Assembly (NCBI GenBank): GCA_028564705.1
Contig: JAPXFQ010001135.1
Span: 124,001 to 188,000, forward strand
Direction: 5' to 3'
Length of the DNA: 64,000 nt
Source: Apricaphanius iberus
Lineage: Eukaryota > Chordata > Actinopteri > Cyprinodontiformes > Aphaniidae
Position numbers and translations under genes: made by a program. Position 1 is the stretch's first letter, and the number at the start of each line of letters is the position of its first letter. The notes beneath the pieces were generated by a model that was given only the letters and a program-made list of their open reading frames with translations, was not told the DNA's origin and did no database searches. Below are positions 46,128 to 57,639 of the stretch, one piece after another.

Positions 46128-47045
46128 TTAAAGGGACTATATCATGCTATTTTACAGCTTTCAACTTCTGGTATAGACATTTATATGACAAAATGTTACC
46201 GTTGGTGTTTTACAGTATTAATTTCTCCTGAAATTTAACTTGTATCCTGTAGTTTATGTTGGACCATGTAGTAAAACGGCTTGTTTCTCTATAATCCTGC
46301 ATCCCCCCCACTCCCCTGCTCGGCTCCCCTCTCGTGCAGAGCCACAGCAGCTCAGGCTGAGAAAAACAGTGCTGAGCTTTATCTCAAACAGTATTCTGAC
46401 AGTGAATTTGAAAAGCGCCAAATACCACAATGAAACTCTGTTATATTAAGGGCTCAATTTGGTTTATTTTAATTTTTTGGAAAAAACAGAGTCAATAAAG
46501 GTTATTTCAGTTGCTAAATCTCCAGTCTTTAGACAGAGCCGAAACCAACATAGCTGAGTCCAGCAATCTTTCCAGCCCAGTATATAAAAAAGCCGTCGGA
46601 GTTGTTTGCACCCGTTAACTGAACATTCTGAGATGCTACAGATCTATTAATTAACCACACAAGGCTGTTATAACATCACATAAGCAGCTTGATAAATGTT
46701 TAACAGACATTAGCATTAGCATTAAGCCACATACTTCTCTGTCCATCGGGCATCTTTGTTCTTTGATCCAGCTGCTGTTCTTTAGGAATGTAGAATAAAA
46801 TCCTGTAATCCATGCAGCCAAATAGGCGTTTTCACAGAGAAAGTAAAATTCCAACAAAAAAAAGTGTTTTAAACTGCAGAAAACCGAAGCAGCTGTGAGC
46901 TTTGAGAAGAAGGAGGGTGTGTTTGGAACTTTAGTAGAGGTAAGCCTCTCTGCCTGCAGGGGCGGTGCAGACACCTCTAGCACTCCCTTGTTTTCACTTG
47001 GTGATGACACAGGTTGAACAGTTTGAACACGTTTTACAAGAGAGA
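46128..47045 (+). mobile_element. Dispersed repeat, copy B
   Basis: Close relative of 19941-21952 (see there). This copy begins TTTAAAGGGACTATATCATG, lacks the 1-kb extra segment, and loses similarity to copy A after about 47040, before the right end is reached. The 145-codon minus-strand frame (46651-47088) runs through the repeat and has no motif; it is likely fortuitous, since copy A does not keep it open. Confidence 0.72.
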
Positions 47046-48240
47046 GTGGGGATGAAGCAGGGTGAGTAAGCACTGATGCATTTATCAAAGGTGGTCGTCA
47101 TCCAATTAGGAAGCGCCATTACACAGAATCGAAGTGACAGAAAATACAGTATAACTTTTGAGTTTAATAGGGATTTTGTCAAATTAAGCATATTTAGAAC
47201 ATTTTAAAAGCATTTGAGACAAAGAAGGTAATTTTAAATTGTTTATTATGCTCTAAAAATAAGAATGTAAGGATATCATTCTATAATGAAGGACTAAAAC
47301 TTAGCATATAGGTTGTATTTGGCTTTGGATGTTCCTTCAAACTGCTGCCCAAAAATCCAGTAACGGCTCATCCAGAGCATTAAAATTCATCCACTCCCAG
47401 TGATTGTAAACAATGAGGTTCCAAAAAAGAGAGGAGGGAGACACAAAGATTAATTAAAAAAGGAAAAGCTGTACAATGGACACATGGATTGTTTCATTAG
47501 AAGCCAGTTGTATGGCTGCAAAAATGCCAAGAAAATATGTATGAGTGTCCAGCGAATGGACACCGCTTAAGATAAAACAGTCGAAAAATGTGCAACAGAC
47601 AAAACCAGGCAATGTGGAATGGAAGAGGCCTCTAATGAAGCCAGCTGGTCCCAGGCCAGGCAGGCAAGGCAAAGGAGGGGGAGGATTGATCGAGGGAGAG
47701 ACCCATGGGGGTGGAGGGGGAGAGGAGGTAAAGAGAAGGGAGAAAGGGGAGTAAGACATGCAGGATGTATGGCCACCCAAGCAGCTCTATTGTATCAGGA
47801 GACTCCAGTAGGTCCATTTCCTCCAGAACTCTGCTGAAAACCTAAAGCGATGCCAAACAGCACGTCTGCTAATCATGCAGCAATTACTACACTAATAGAT
47901 GTTTTTTTTCTTCCTACTATGCTTCTCGTAACCACAGAGTCACCATGTTAGGATACGGCACATCACTGTACAAACATTCAGAAATCTATGGCTGGTTTTA
48001 TTTTCTGAAGCAACTACTCATGGTGAAACAGTGTGTAAAACTGAGTATCGCTGCTATTTTGTTGAAGAAACATAATAATAAAAAATGAAGGAGAGGTTCA
48101 TTCATTGGAGGACAGTGGTATCTTCTCTTTCATTAAAGTCAACCGCAAAAAACTTATCAGTCTTTAAAATGGTGACATGAAGGCCCATTCCTCAACATTG
48201 GTTTGTTTCAAATAAGTCTTTTGGTTTTGTACAGCTCTCT
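47046..48240. other. Noncoding DNA with a purine-rich block
   Basis: 47635-47755 is strongly purine-biased (GGAGGGGGAGGA, GGTGGAGGGGGAGAGGAGG, AAGAGAAGGGAGAAAGGGG). Overlapping frames on both strands there (for example a proline-rich minus-strand frame at 47454-47780) reflect composition and carry no domain. The block 47370-47630 is complex and could be conserved noncoding DNA. Confidence 0.4.
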
Positions 48241-50640
48241 TAAGGCCCCACTAGAGTATTTCAATCAGAATTAAAGTTTACCCGGGCTTTCCACTGGACG
48301 TGTCAGCAGCATGTTAAAGGACCAGCATGTTTTACTCACGTATTCTGCTGCTTGGCCCTTTCCACGGGGGGCGTCAGCAGCAGGTAGCAGCATGGAAGCA
48401 GCTGTAACCGAGAGAGCCCAAAATCATGCGATATCAGCAAAATCACGCGTAGTTTCGTCAGTAAACGCAACAACAAGCAGGAAAAAAAGACTACAACATG
48501 GCTCCAAAAGGTCTGTGCTTTATGTTCTGTCCATGTTACATTCGCCAATAAGATTATGTTATGTCAGGCAATATACAAAATCCCTCGAAGTGCCAAAGAA
48601 TAATGTTAGTGCCGATCCGTAGACCCTCCCGCGACCTACTGACTTCTCATGGGGCCGCACAGGTAGTAAAGTAAAGAAGCACCTTTAATTTATTTTGAAA
48701 ATTTCCGGATGAAAAGCCGTCTGCCTTCCTGTCTTTCCCTATCCAAAATGTCGAAATTACACATTTCACAGGCGTAGCGAAGAAATTTGCTTGGAAGACT
48801 GGCAGCATGGAAAAGCTTTCTCATTGTAGCGTTATGGACTTTAAACTATTAGAATTATTTGGCTTCATCATCCTTTCCGGATTGAAAAGTAACTACAATT
48901 GCCTCTCTGAGGTCAAATGTCGGGATTATTTTGACACTGATACCCTATTAATTTTTGATCAGTAAATTATGTCAGTGCAAAATATCTTCATGTAGTTAAT
49001 CTGAACTTTGATTATCTTGAATAAAAATATTACTTTAAAGTACAGCAGCACTATATTTACTGATATACCAGAAAGATTTAAGTATTTCCTGCAAATGATT
49101 TTATTTAAATGTGCTTATTATCACCAAAGCAGCAGTAATAACTCAACGAAAAGATGTTGACAATACAATGTAAATAAAAGCCACTCCGACAGATTCTAAA
49201 GCTGTTTTGTGAATTCATGCCTTCAGTTATTGTTTTTTTTAAAGATGGGTGCACCTTTTTTCATGACGGCAGCAGAACACCTTCCCTTATTACCACAGTT
49301 AGGGTTAATACATTTCCATATAAAATCCTCCACGGATAATGTCTAAACCTGTCACCAGCTGAGATTGAAATAGGATGCTATTATGTTACTGAATGCTTTT
49401 TTAAATTTAAATTAATTTATTTATTTATATGTGTATTTCTTTTTGCCATGTTATTGTTTTTGTGTGGAAGGGTTTCGAAAATCAAGTGTAAATATGAAAC
49501 ATCCTGGCAGATTTACTGGAGTTATTGGCTTTTTAAATGTTTGAATAACTCCTCAAACACCTCCTGCTCTCCATGGGCTTCGGGAGCTCATTGCAGCTTT
49601 GGAGCTAAGTGATCGTTTGGCTAAATGAGGAGCCCCTGTCTCCGCATGTTTGTGAGAGCCATTATAACGCTGTACTCTCTGCAGGCTTGTGCAACATCGA
49701 ACAGGAGAATGAGGAGGACTGCTGGGCCTGCAGCATGTCGTGGTCCAGGCTCATTCATGTCCTCCTATGGATCCATTACTCTGTTCAACACTGATGCTCA
49801 GCCTAAGCCCCATTCCATGCATCCATTAGCCTGCTACATTTAGATAATAAGAACAGAGAGGTGTACTTGAAAAGGTGTTCCTCTTCAATTCTTGCAGTTA
49901 TTAGGAATATGCCATAAAAAGTTTATTTTACATCTGAGTTTGTCTGTTGAGTTGTCAGGTTTATTACAAGCACATTCTTAATAAAGTAGGATGAAGCATG
50001 TAAATACTTGGATATTTTTTGTACATAATTTTCAACAAAGACAACCGATAATTGCAAATTCAATAGAGTTCATGTTGTTTCTTTAAAAAAAATAATATCA
50101 AGAACTTTACTTTGGAGACAATCGGCTGATTGTCTACGGACTGTCTGGTACAGAAGTCTTGTATTCTTAAAAATAAACATAGTTTGTGTATTTTAAATTT
50201 GGAACCTTTGAAAATAGTTAATATCAAACCATTTTGCCAATTTCTGCACATTGTGTACATGACACAATCTAAGTCGATTGTTTCCACCACTCGAACTAGA
50301 AATTTAATGTTAGTGTTCCCAAAGCAATACAAAGTAAACACTGCATCATACATTTCCAGTATTTATGTATCTTAATTAAGAAAAAAGTTTATTAGTTTTA
50401 ACTTTTTTTGTCTTTTACAGCATCTTTTGAAACTTTAAAACTGAGGTGTAATAATTATGGCCAAGCAAAAAAACTGTTCATGGTTACTTTATTTCTAAAT
50501 GCTATCATGCCATGTGTTTACCAAGTTGTTAGCATATATACACACTCCTTAAAATGTCTTATCCGATTTTTTTATGCAGGTTTCACATGCTTAACAGTTT
50601 TATGATAGGGCTCAACAACAATATTTAAAGCCTCTGCAGC
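48241..50640. other. Unassigned noncoding DNA
   Basis: Near 48286 and 48356 the words CTTTCCACTGGACGTGTCAG and CTTTCCACGGGGGGCGTCAG form a degenerate direct repeat followed by CAGCA; this hints at a MITE but no matching opposite end was established. 49500-49800 is complex and GC-richer, with a CTCTCTGCAG acceptor-like word at 49681, but no complete exon can be defended. Confidence 0.35.
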
Positions 50641-50739
50641 TTTTTTGCAGAACACACCAGAGAGATCAGGAATTATCTTTTTTCAGAAGTCTGTAGCTGC
50701 TTTACTTTATTAAAAATAAATTCTCAACTTTAAACATTT

Positions 50740-50915
50740 CAAAGACATTTATATGGAGTCCAGTTTAATGTTTACCAAAAGCAATGTAGCAGATACAGCA
50801 AACATCTGGAAGAAGATGCTGATCAGATTGCAGCAAAATTGCTCGACATTCAAAACATGTAGAGGAAAATTAACATTGGAGATCATCTTAATAACATACC
50901 AGAGGCAGAATCATT
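50740..50915 (+). pseudogene. Tc1-like transposase fragment
   Basis: The frame from 50753 includes SNVADTANIWKKML, matching the H.GDTANMWKKVLWSDE block ahead of the second half of the Tc1 catalytic domain. After the frame breaks, ATGTAGAGGAAAATTAACAT (50858-50877) corresponds to the YVWRKTN segment. Only about 60 codons are left, with no inverted repeats visible. Confidence 0.75.
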
Positions 50916-51291
50916 TTGTAAATGTCATTTTTTACACCTTTTTTTAAGTAGCACATATAAAACAAAGAAAGTTGATCGAAAAGCTTCAAAAGTAAAAAAA
51001 CTGGCAAAGATAAAAAGGTGAAATTAAGTAAAATGAATAAATAAAGACAAAATACATTAAAAAATTGCCAACAAAATGGTGCAGACTTTTTTTTTAATTC
51101 CATTACTTTGCATGCAGTAATTTTCTCATTCATTGGCTGGAAATGTGGTTATAGAAAAACAATAAAACCTATATTTTTGATTACAATAAAAAAAATTGTG
51201 CTGTACTGGCCACAATCTTTAATTTGTATATATTTTTTTGCCTTCCACATAGCGTCCACAGTCTGTGTGACTGACATTTCTTACAATTTGA

Positions 51292-51350
51292 TTTAAAGTA
51301 CAGTGTGCAGTTTCCTAACAATAGGGGGCAGTACAGACCTAAATCATTGC
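51292..51350 (+). mobile_element. MITE end (TTTAAAGTACAGTGTGCAG)
   Basis: TTTAAAGTACAGTGTGCAGTT followed by AATAGGGGGCAGTACAG resembles the inverted right end of the MITE at 51794-52306 (GTAAAGGCACAGTGTG..., AGTAGGGGGCAGG). Its other end was not found within the next kilobase. Confidence 0.55.
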
Positions 51351-51793
51351 AAGTATGCAGTATTTTTGTGTTTGAGTGACAAGGACACACGTGCTTACGT
51401 GCGAGTTGCTGTGTAGAGCATGCACAGGGACCATCTGCGGTTATGCAGGAGCAGTGTGCAGCATGCAGGAGGAGGAAGAGAAGAGTCTCCTGGGGACAGC
51501 CATACCTTTGGCAGGTCTACGCGACAGTTGTCTTATTTACAAGTTAAAGGAATGATGCTCTTTTTTCTTTCGGTTTAAAGTTAATTAAATTAAATAAACC
51601 GTGCATATAAATTCTCCTCCTAAAAGGAGTTGACTTTTCCCTTCATTTACAAAAAAACAAAATTAGCTTTACATAAGCTGGTTAATTCATGGAGAACCAT
51701 TACAACACCATACCAGCTTGTTTACAAGCAAAGGTTAACAAAACAAAATCAAAATACATGTCTATGCTAACAAACAAAACCAAAACACAACTG

Positions 51794-52306
51794 TTTTAAA
51801 GTGACAGTGTGTAGTTTTTGCAGTACTTCTTTAAAAATAGCCATTAAAATATTATGCAATAATAATTACGTAAAGCACATTAATTGCAAAATATTGGGGA
51901 TATTGTAAAATATGACTTCAAAAATCTGTTTTAAAATACATAGGTGCGTGTCCTCTTTTCAGGCGAAAGCCATATTAGATGACGTCTTTACTTCTACAAG
52001 AGCCGGAAAAAGCGCACGGAACAAGTCCACTACTAAAACATTGACTTCCCCTCAAAATGCAAAAAAGTTTTGCCATAAATGCATTTTTATCTCTTCGCTA
52101 GTTCCAAGCGATGAAAGAGAGACTGATGTGCTCGTTATGTTGCTGCAAATAGATAATTCTCAGGGAATTGAGCGTTTGAAAACAGCACTAGTTGGACCTC
52201 CGTTGTTGAGTTTCTTACTCGAAGACACAGATACCGTATGCTTGTGATAATTTAGGTATGCTATCTCCTGCCCCCTACTGGTCAAAAATTACACACTGTG
52301 CCTTTA
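51794..52306 (+). mobile_element. MITE with TTAAAGTGACAGTGTGTAG ends, copy 2
   Basis: Left end TTAAAGTGACAGTGTGTAG and inverted right end GTAAAGGCACAGTGTGTAA share 15 of 19 bases; both continue with TTTTTG. Copy 1 of the same family is at 43877-44110. The 111-codon frame over most of the element (51912-52247) is broken in the other copy and has no known domain, so it is not called a gene. Exact target duplications could not be fixed. Confidence 0.78.
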
Positions 52307-52661
52307 CATTTTTTATTTTTGTACCGTCAAACTTTAATATACTTACATTTAAAACTGTATTCCTCTCCTGTTTTGGCTGCCATTGTTGCTGGAAAAAACC
52401 TGCCGTTCAACTGCAATGCATCTCGGGATATGGAGGCCAGAGAAGAATACATCCCATCCTTCAAATCGGGGTAAAGGAGGACAGATTTGTGGGACACATT
52501 TGAAGGAGTCTTTGAATTTGGACATCCTTCATCGTGGCAATGTGACATAACTGACCTTAAAATTCACGATTAGATGGTTGCTACCCCTGAATTTGGACAC
52601 AGTGAGTAAAAGCTCTTTACTGCTCCTAGTTTTCTGGAGCACTTCAATTGTGAAGTTTGCA

Positions 52662-53357
52662 TGAGTGTTTCTCAATGCCTAGGAACTTCGCCTTGGTGCC
52701 TTGTTCCCGCTCTGGTTGGCTAGGAGATACGTCATCAGTTGCTGCCAAGACGTTTTCCAATGTTCATGTGCTACCGAGGCATACGTCCTCCGTTTGTTAG
52801 CCGTTTAGCTAACAGACCAATGATACATGTGACGTGCCTTGATGCCTTCTCTCGGTCAAAAGTTTCCCAGAGTACAGCGCAGTAGGAGCCTGCAGCAGCT
52901 ACTTCGGGGGTAAATTTCCAGTTTAAATGTAAGTCAACTAATTTAATTTTTATATCTAAAATGTTTGTTTTATTTTCTTATTATTATTTTTTACATCCAA
53001 ATAAATTATATATGGTTGGATAGTTGCTTAGTAGTTGCAGCTTTGGTGGCTACCAGGTACTAATTCGCTTACACATTTGATTTAACGGACATATACACAG
53101 TAAAAGCAAATAAAGTAAAACGGTCGTTATACATTTCCAGTTCCAAGGCTGAAGTAATGTTACTACGCTAAAATGCTACTACGACGGGCGGGACGTAAAC
53201 AGAGCACACAAACCGGCAGCCGCAGTCACGTGAGGTAAGTCTGTTCAATATACCAATTTTCTTTGACCAAGGAAGGGCAGTGTCCCCGTAAGCAAGGTGC
53301 CTCGTCTACCCAGAAATTGCCTGGGTAGGCGAGGCGACTTGAAATTGAGAAACACCC
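52662..53357. mobile_element. MITE with G(A/G)GTGTTTCTCAAT ends and CAT duplication
   Basis: Left end GAGTGTTTCTCAAT (52662) and inverted right end GGGTGTTTCTCAAT (to 53357) differ at one of 14 positions. CAT flanks both sides (52659-52661 and 53358-53360). Just inside, both ends carry related words (CCTTGGTGCCTTG, GCAAGGTGCCTCG inverted to CGAGGCACCTTGC). No transposase is present. A 3-bp duplication again suggests a Harbinger source. Confidence 0.85.
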
Positions 53358-53364
53358 CATGTGT

Positions 53365-53525
53365 TTTCAGATTTGAAAGTGTTTTGGGTTTGCAGATGTT
53401 TTTAATTTAGCATGTTTTCTGATATTGCATGTGGTTTTGATTTCGCCAGCGTTTTTTAACTTTTTCATGTGTTTTGGGATTTACATGTGTTTTGGGGATT
53501 TGTATGTCTTTTGGATTTTGCTTGT
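53365..53525 (+). repeat. Degenerate tandem repeat around (ATGTGTTTTGGGATTT)n
   Basis: Units of roughly 20-30 bases, such as AAGTGTTTTGGGTTTGCAG, CATGTGTTTTGGGATTTA and CATGTGTTTTGGGGATTTG, follow one another with drift. It abuts the right end of the MITE at 52662-53357. Confidence 0.6.
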
Positions 53526-55147
53526 CCAATTATTTTACTATGATCCTATGTGTTAAGCTGCCATTATACTGCTAACATGGCAGTACATTGCGAGGCTGTA
53601 CAGATTTGCACATGCATAGATAATAACATCCCAGCCCATTGTTGTTTTCTCCTTGTAAGCACTAAAACATATAGAGAATTCAGTCCATCTGCCTGTCCCT
53701 GGTGATCTGATTGTGACAAATGTGATGGTTGAAATAAACCTCTTCTTTTTCTTTTTTTCGAGAGGACAGTCTGAATTAGCTTAAACTGCAGAAGTGCAGA
53801 AAAGCGGGGTGAGGGGGCTTACTCACTGATGAGCAAACCATCTGATAAAAACAATCAATAGAAAAAGGTCTCTGGACCATTGAGCTAGAAACTAGAGAAC
53901 AAAAGCTTTAATCTGCACTTTCACACGAAGACAAAACACACAACTGGCTCCTCTGGCAAATACTCCTAAAACTGTTTCTGGTGTGCACAACAAAATCAGT
54001 CTTTCCCCTATGTCTGTGCAGCTCTATCACTGGGAAATACATTTAGCATTTTAGTGTTCATTTTACAGTTACATTTCTCTATTATCTCAATGCAGCAAAA
54101 AAAAGTTCAAATCATGTAAAACATAATTATTTTCTTGTCTGAAATTGCTCCTCAAAAGCAGGGAATAGACATATTTGTTGTCAATAGGGTTTTTTTTTTC
54201 AAATTCCCGTTAACTGCAGCAGTCATTCTCTAAAATGAACGTACTGGCTCCAAAGAAAGAAAAACTGTCTTTACATTTGTCTGTAAAGTTTTATCTATCA
54301 AATTATCTCCATAAATTGCTGATATTTTCTACTTGACAAACTTTAATTGTTACTAAAACCACCCCTACTTCTGATGAAAGTTTCCAATATTCTACAGAGT
54401 TGCCTAAGAGATTAGACTCAGAAAATTAAAATGAGTTCCATCAAACCATGCAGCCAAGCATTAAACAAAAGATGACATTTTTTTATGATTTGAATAAAAT
54501 TCAAAGTCTGTAATTCGTTTTTTTACATTTGAAATTATGTTTTGGCAAGCAACCTGTCATGATGAGAAAAGTTACAAAACAAAGCAAATAAATTGTTTTT
54601 CAGATTTCATTAGGGGTGGGAGTACACATCGATTTGCTAAACCGACCATAAACAATAAAACAAGACAATGCAAAAAAAAAGAAAAAAAAGAATAGGAACT
54701 TGGAAGATAAACGTTGCCAGGGAAGAAAAAGACGCACTGACAACTACAAGGGTAAATCATTCTCTTATTGTCTGCAGATCACAAAAGAACGTATACAACT
54801 GATATTCCTCAGACATTAGAAATCAGAAAATTATTTGCTTCTGAGCAGCAAATAAAGTGAAGGTGAAAGCCGCTCGTGGGGGGGACAAAGGAGGCAGAGG
54901 GCTTTGTTAATCTGCAGAGGCTGGGAAACCAAGGTCAGGAGGCTGGGTGTGTCCCTCAGCCCACCTGGGAGGTCATGTTGTTGGGTGAGAATCCACTAAG
55001 GATACCCTCAGAAAGAGAATTCATGTGATAGAAGCAGCCAGAAGGATCTAAATGTTATCAAATCAGATAGTGAATTTATGGATATTTATAGCTGGTTTTG
55101 GGAAGATTTTACCCTAAAAAAAACAGGTTTCTTATCAAGCTATAGCA
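53526..55147. other. Unassigned noncoding DNA
   Basis: No protein motif or repeat end can be named. 54850-55000 is GC-richer and complex, possibly conserved noncoding DNA. Confidence 0.35.
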
Positions 55148-55640
55148 TACAGTGGAGCTGCAGCAGAAAATCTTTGCACATCCTTAATCTGCTGGGACAT
55201 ACAGTGGCTGTCAAAATTGTACATACCATTGTTAAGATGTCAGGTGTTTGTGATACAAAAACATGAGGTAGTGATTATTCATTTAAAAACATTTTCCACA
55301 TATAATGTCATTTTCCTATGATGGTAATTCCAGTGCCAATTTGTGTAAAAACAGAAAAAAGTGAAAAATAAAAAGTGCAACAACCCTTAAAGTTATATTA
55401 TTTAGTCAATTTACATGTATATTCAGATTCACTGTGACAACATTGTTTTTCTGCCACAGTTCTCTAGTATACAGTTAAAGTTAAAGGTGTTGAAACCAAC
55501 ATTTTAAAAGAAAAGTAACCCACAACCATGATTTAATGTGGGCATGGTGTTCCTTGGTATTGTGAGGGGATATTTCTGTCCATAAAATATACGATGAAAT
55601 CATTGGCCAAAAGTTCAACTTTTGTTTAATCGATTCTCAC
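55148..55640 (-). mobile_element. Two abutting Tc1-like ends with transposase debris
   Basis: TACAGTGGAGCTGCAGCAG with TTTGCACATCCTTAATCTG (55148-55190) and TACAGTGGCTGTCAAAATTG (55200) are both of the TACAGTGG..CAAAA type that starts fish Tc1 elements. The second is followed by a long AT-rich terminal region, then by inverted debris of a transposase gene (GTGGGCATGGTGTTCCTTGG at 55540, and a GGCCAAAAGTTCAACTTTTG block at 55605). Right ends were not found, so lengths are uncertain. Confidence 0.6.
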
Positions 55641-55940
55641 ATAATTTTGGGAGTTTTGGACAGGGCTGAATCTTTCCTTTAAAGCAAAAGCCTTTATTTT
55701 ATTTAATCATGCTATTGGAATGTTTTACTTCAAAAGCCTGCTCTATGACAGGAAACCTATCAATGTTTTATCACATCTTATTAGAGGTATATCTTGAACC
55801 TTTGTACATAAGTTTAACTATGAGTTGGTAAGAGAAAATCTAAAATAAATCCAAACTGATAAATCAGATGTTTTAGACCAATCCTGAAAAAAAGGTGGAA
55901 AAAAATCCAATCAAGTATTAAAAGCCCTAAAATAATTTAA

Positions 55941-55982
55941 ACTCAAGTGTGTGAAAACTGAAAAGTTTTCACACACTTGAGT
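55941..55982. repeat. Perfect 19-bp hairpin with GAAA loop
   Basis: The arms ACTCAAGTGTGTGAAAACT (55941-55959) and its exact reverse complement (55964-55982) enclose GAAA. A flawless 19-base inverted repeat in otherwise decayed noncoding DNA must be young or maintained. No transposon family is indicated. Confidence 0.92.
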
Positions 55983-56374
55983 AAACAAGAAATACAAAAT
56001 AATCCTATTTTATATCCAGCCATTTTGTTTGTTATCCTATCATAACCAGGCTCCTCTTTATTTTCAGATTCTCTGTTTTTCTTTATCCGTGCTGCATGTG
56101 TCTTAACATAAGAAGGTTGGAAGCCTTCTCCTCTAAAGCGGTAACATCTCTGCATGTCGTCTCAGGGGATCGGCACTCTTTAGCATGCTGCTCAGGAGGG
56201 ATAGATACATCCTCTGACTCTGAGAGAAGTCACCTCAATTGCTTTATGTCAATATATATAATATCATTAACTTCAAATCCCCCACCCTCCCTTCTCCCCA
56301 GGGAGTTCATGCCGTGATGTATCTATTTTCAAATAAAAAGGATCAACTCATGTAACAGATTTAAACCAATGAAA

Positions 56375-56640
56375 AAATACAAGGATACGGTAGAGACAAA
56401 TGGTAGAGTACCTTCTCTAGGTCGGGAACAAGGTCCTTGGCCAAGTGGAGGAGTTCAAGTATCTGGGGGTCTTGTTCCCGAACAGGGGGTGAAATTGAGC
56501 GGGAGATCGATAGGCGGGATCAGTCTACATTCCTGCTCTCATTTTGGCTCACAAGCTCTGGGTAGGGACTGAAATAACGGGATCACGGATACAAGTGGCT
56601 GACTTCTGAGGCATACATTTTTCAACAGTTTCCTGCATTT
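56375..56640 (+). mobile_element. Fish LINE (RTE/Rex-type) 3' ORF, segment 1
   Basis: GTCGGGAACAAGGTCCTTGG, GTGGAGGAGTTCAAGTATCTG, GGGGTCTTGTTCCCGA, GGGAGATCGATAGGCGG, TCTACATTCCTG, AGCTCTGGGTAG and GGATCACGGATACAAGTGGC follow the order of the 3' coding part of a very common teleost LINE (VEEFKYLGVL, REIDRR, LWV, RIQ in translation), with an internal deletion after GGCGGGAT. The same LINE continues at 56883-56974 and 58527-58775, after two insertions. Clade name is from memory and uncertain. Confidence 0.75.
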
Positions 56641-56882
56641 CAAGTTGCACAGCGGCAAACACAGATATTCAGATAGATGCAGTGCACCAAGCAATGAGAG
56701 CATCTCACTGTAGGGCGTGGCCTGATGTCAAAGGTATCTAGCCAATCCGCTAGTGTTTAAAACATCAGCCAGGGAAAAGCCCACTCGCTTTGCAAGCTTT
56801 AGCTTAAAAATGTACATCCAGTAAGTGAGCATAATTGTGAGCATTGTTTGACTCTGACAAAGTATGCGGTGTGAACGCACAA
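56641..56882. mobile_element. Harbinger-like insertion, right end
   Basis: The sequence ends GCGGTGTGAACGCACAA followed by TAA (56883-56885), then LINE sequence resumes (GAGATAAGGTGAGAAGCC). The inverted end TTGTGCGTTCACACCGC resembles the TAGTGCATTCAGACCGC end at 31170, so it is probably a related Harbinger MITE. The left end is not recognisable; the left boundary given is approximate. Confidence 0.55.
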
Positions 56883-56974
56883 TAAGAGATAAGGTGAGAA
56901 GCCGGGAGGGGCTCAGAGTAGATCCGCTGCTCCTCCTTAATGAGAGGAGTCATTTGAGGTGGCTCAGGCATCTG
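56883..56974 (+). mobile_element. LINE segment 2
   Basis: AGATAAGGTGAGAAGCC, GGGAGGGGCTCAGAGTAGA, CCGCTGCTCCTCCTTAATG and GAGGTGGCTCAGGCATCTG continue the LINE of 56375. The last bases join directly to GTCAGGATGCCTCC at 58530 once the Harbinger element between them is ignored. Confidence 0.8.
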
Positions 56975-57208
56975 GGGCCTTATTCACAAAGAATCGTAGG
57001 GTTAAAAGTAGGTCCTAACTGCCGAATTTAGGAGTAACTCCTAAAAAATGTGGGTGTGTCCCTCTTAAAATTAGGACTCCTAGTTTCTTAAGATAAAAGT
57101 AATTCACAACCACTTTTAGGCCTAAAAGTAGTTCCTAAGTCTGGGAGTCCTTAAAAGAAGTCAAGAGGACTCCTAACTCCCTAAGACCTATTTACAAAGA
57201 CTCCCAAA

Positions 57209-57610
57209 ATGGCTGCAGCCAGGCGCAATCTGTTGGACACTCTGGATGATTCTGAATTGACCAAACAATACCGACTAAATCATTTATTGCAGATGTAGTG
57301 CGGGATGCAATCACGTCTCCAACTAAATGTAACAACCCAGTCAGTCCAGAAATTAAATGTTTAGCGAAACTAAGATATTTAGCCACAGGGAAAATGCAAC
57401 TTTGCAACGCAAACGACTTGGGTACATCACAACCATCTATCAGCCGATCAATCCACCAAACTCTTAAAGCGCTCTGTCGACCACACATTATCCAACAATT
57501 CATCCGTTTCCCATTAGACATCCAGCAACTGCATCGAATTAAAGCCAATTTCATGGCGATTGCAGGTATGCCTGTACACAAAGAAGAAAATGTGCACGTC
57601 TTCCAATTCA
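57209..57610 (+). pseudogene. Harbinger transposase, N-terminal part
   Basis: From the ATG at 57209 the frame begins MAAARRNLLDTLDDSELTK and soon breaks (TAG at about 57296). In the next frame it continues VRDAITSPTK, CLAKLRYLATGKMQ, DLGTSQPSISRSI, then FIRFPLDIQQL and a final FMAIAGMP. The LATG and SQP..SR..  blocks form the helix-turn-helix of PIF/Harbinger transposases, and IAG.P precedes the first catalytic aspartate motif (IDGTH) in full-length proteins. The catalytic part is absent. One frameshift near 57280 separates the start from the rest. Confidence 0.9.
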
Positions 57611-57639
57611 TGCAACATATGCAGGGATGCCTGTATGAC

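Noticed and set aside
46651..47088. 145-codon open frame on the minus strand
   Set aside because: Lies in a dispersed repeat; the homologous copy near 21.2-21.9 kb does not keep it open and no domain is visible.
47454..47837. Overlapping proline-, glycine- and arginine-rich frames on both strands
   Set aside because: Result of a purine-rich block; low complexity and no start or splice context.
48243..48660. Possible MITE bounded by GGCCCCACTAGAG and an inverted GGCCCCATGAGAAG
   Set aside because: End similarity is short and gapped and no target duplication is visible; the inner CTTTCCAC..GTCAG words are direct, not inverted.
49609..49794. Possible exon after the acceptor-like CTCTCTGCAG at 49681
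   Set aside because: The tract before the AG is short, no matching donor in a conserved frame was found, and the translation shows no domain. It is left as complex noncoding DNA.
51912..52247. 111-codon frame with mixed composition
   Set aside because: Inside a MITE; the related copy at 43877 breaks the frame early, so no selection is apparent.
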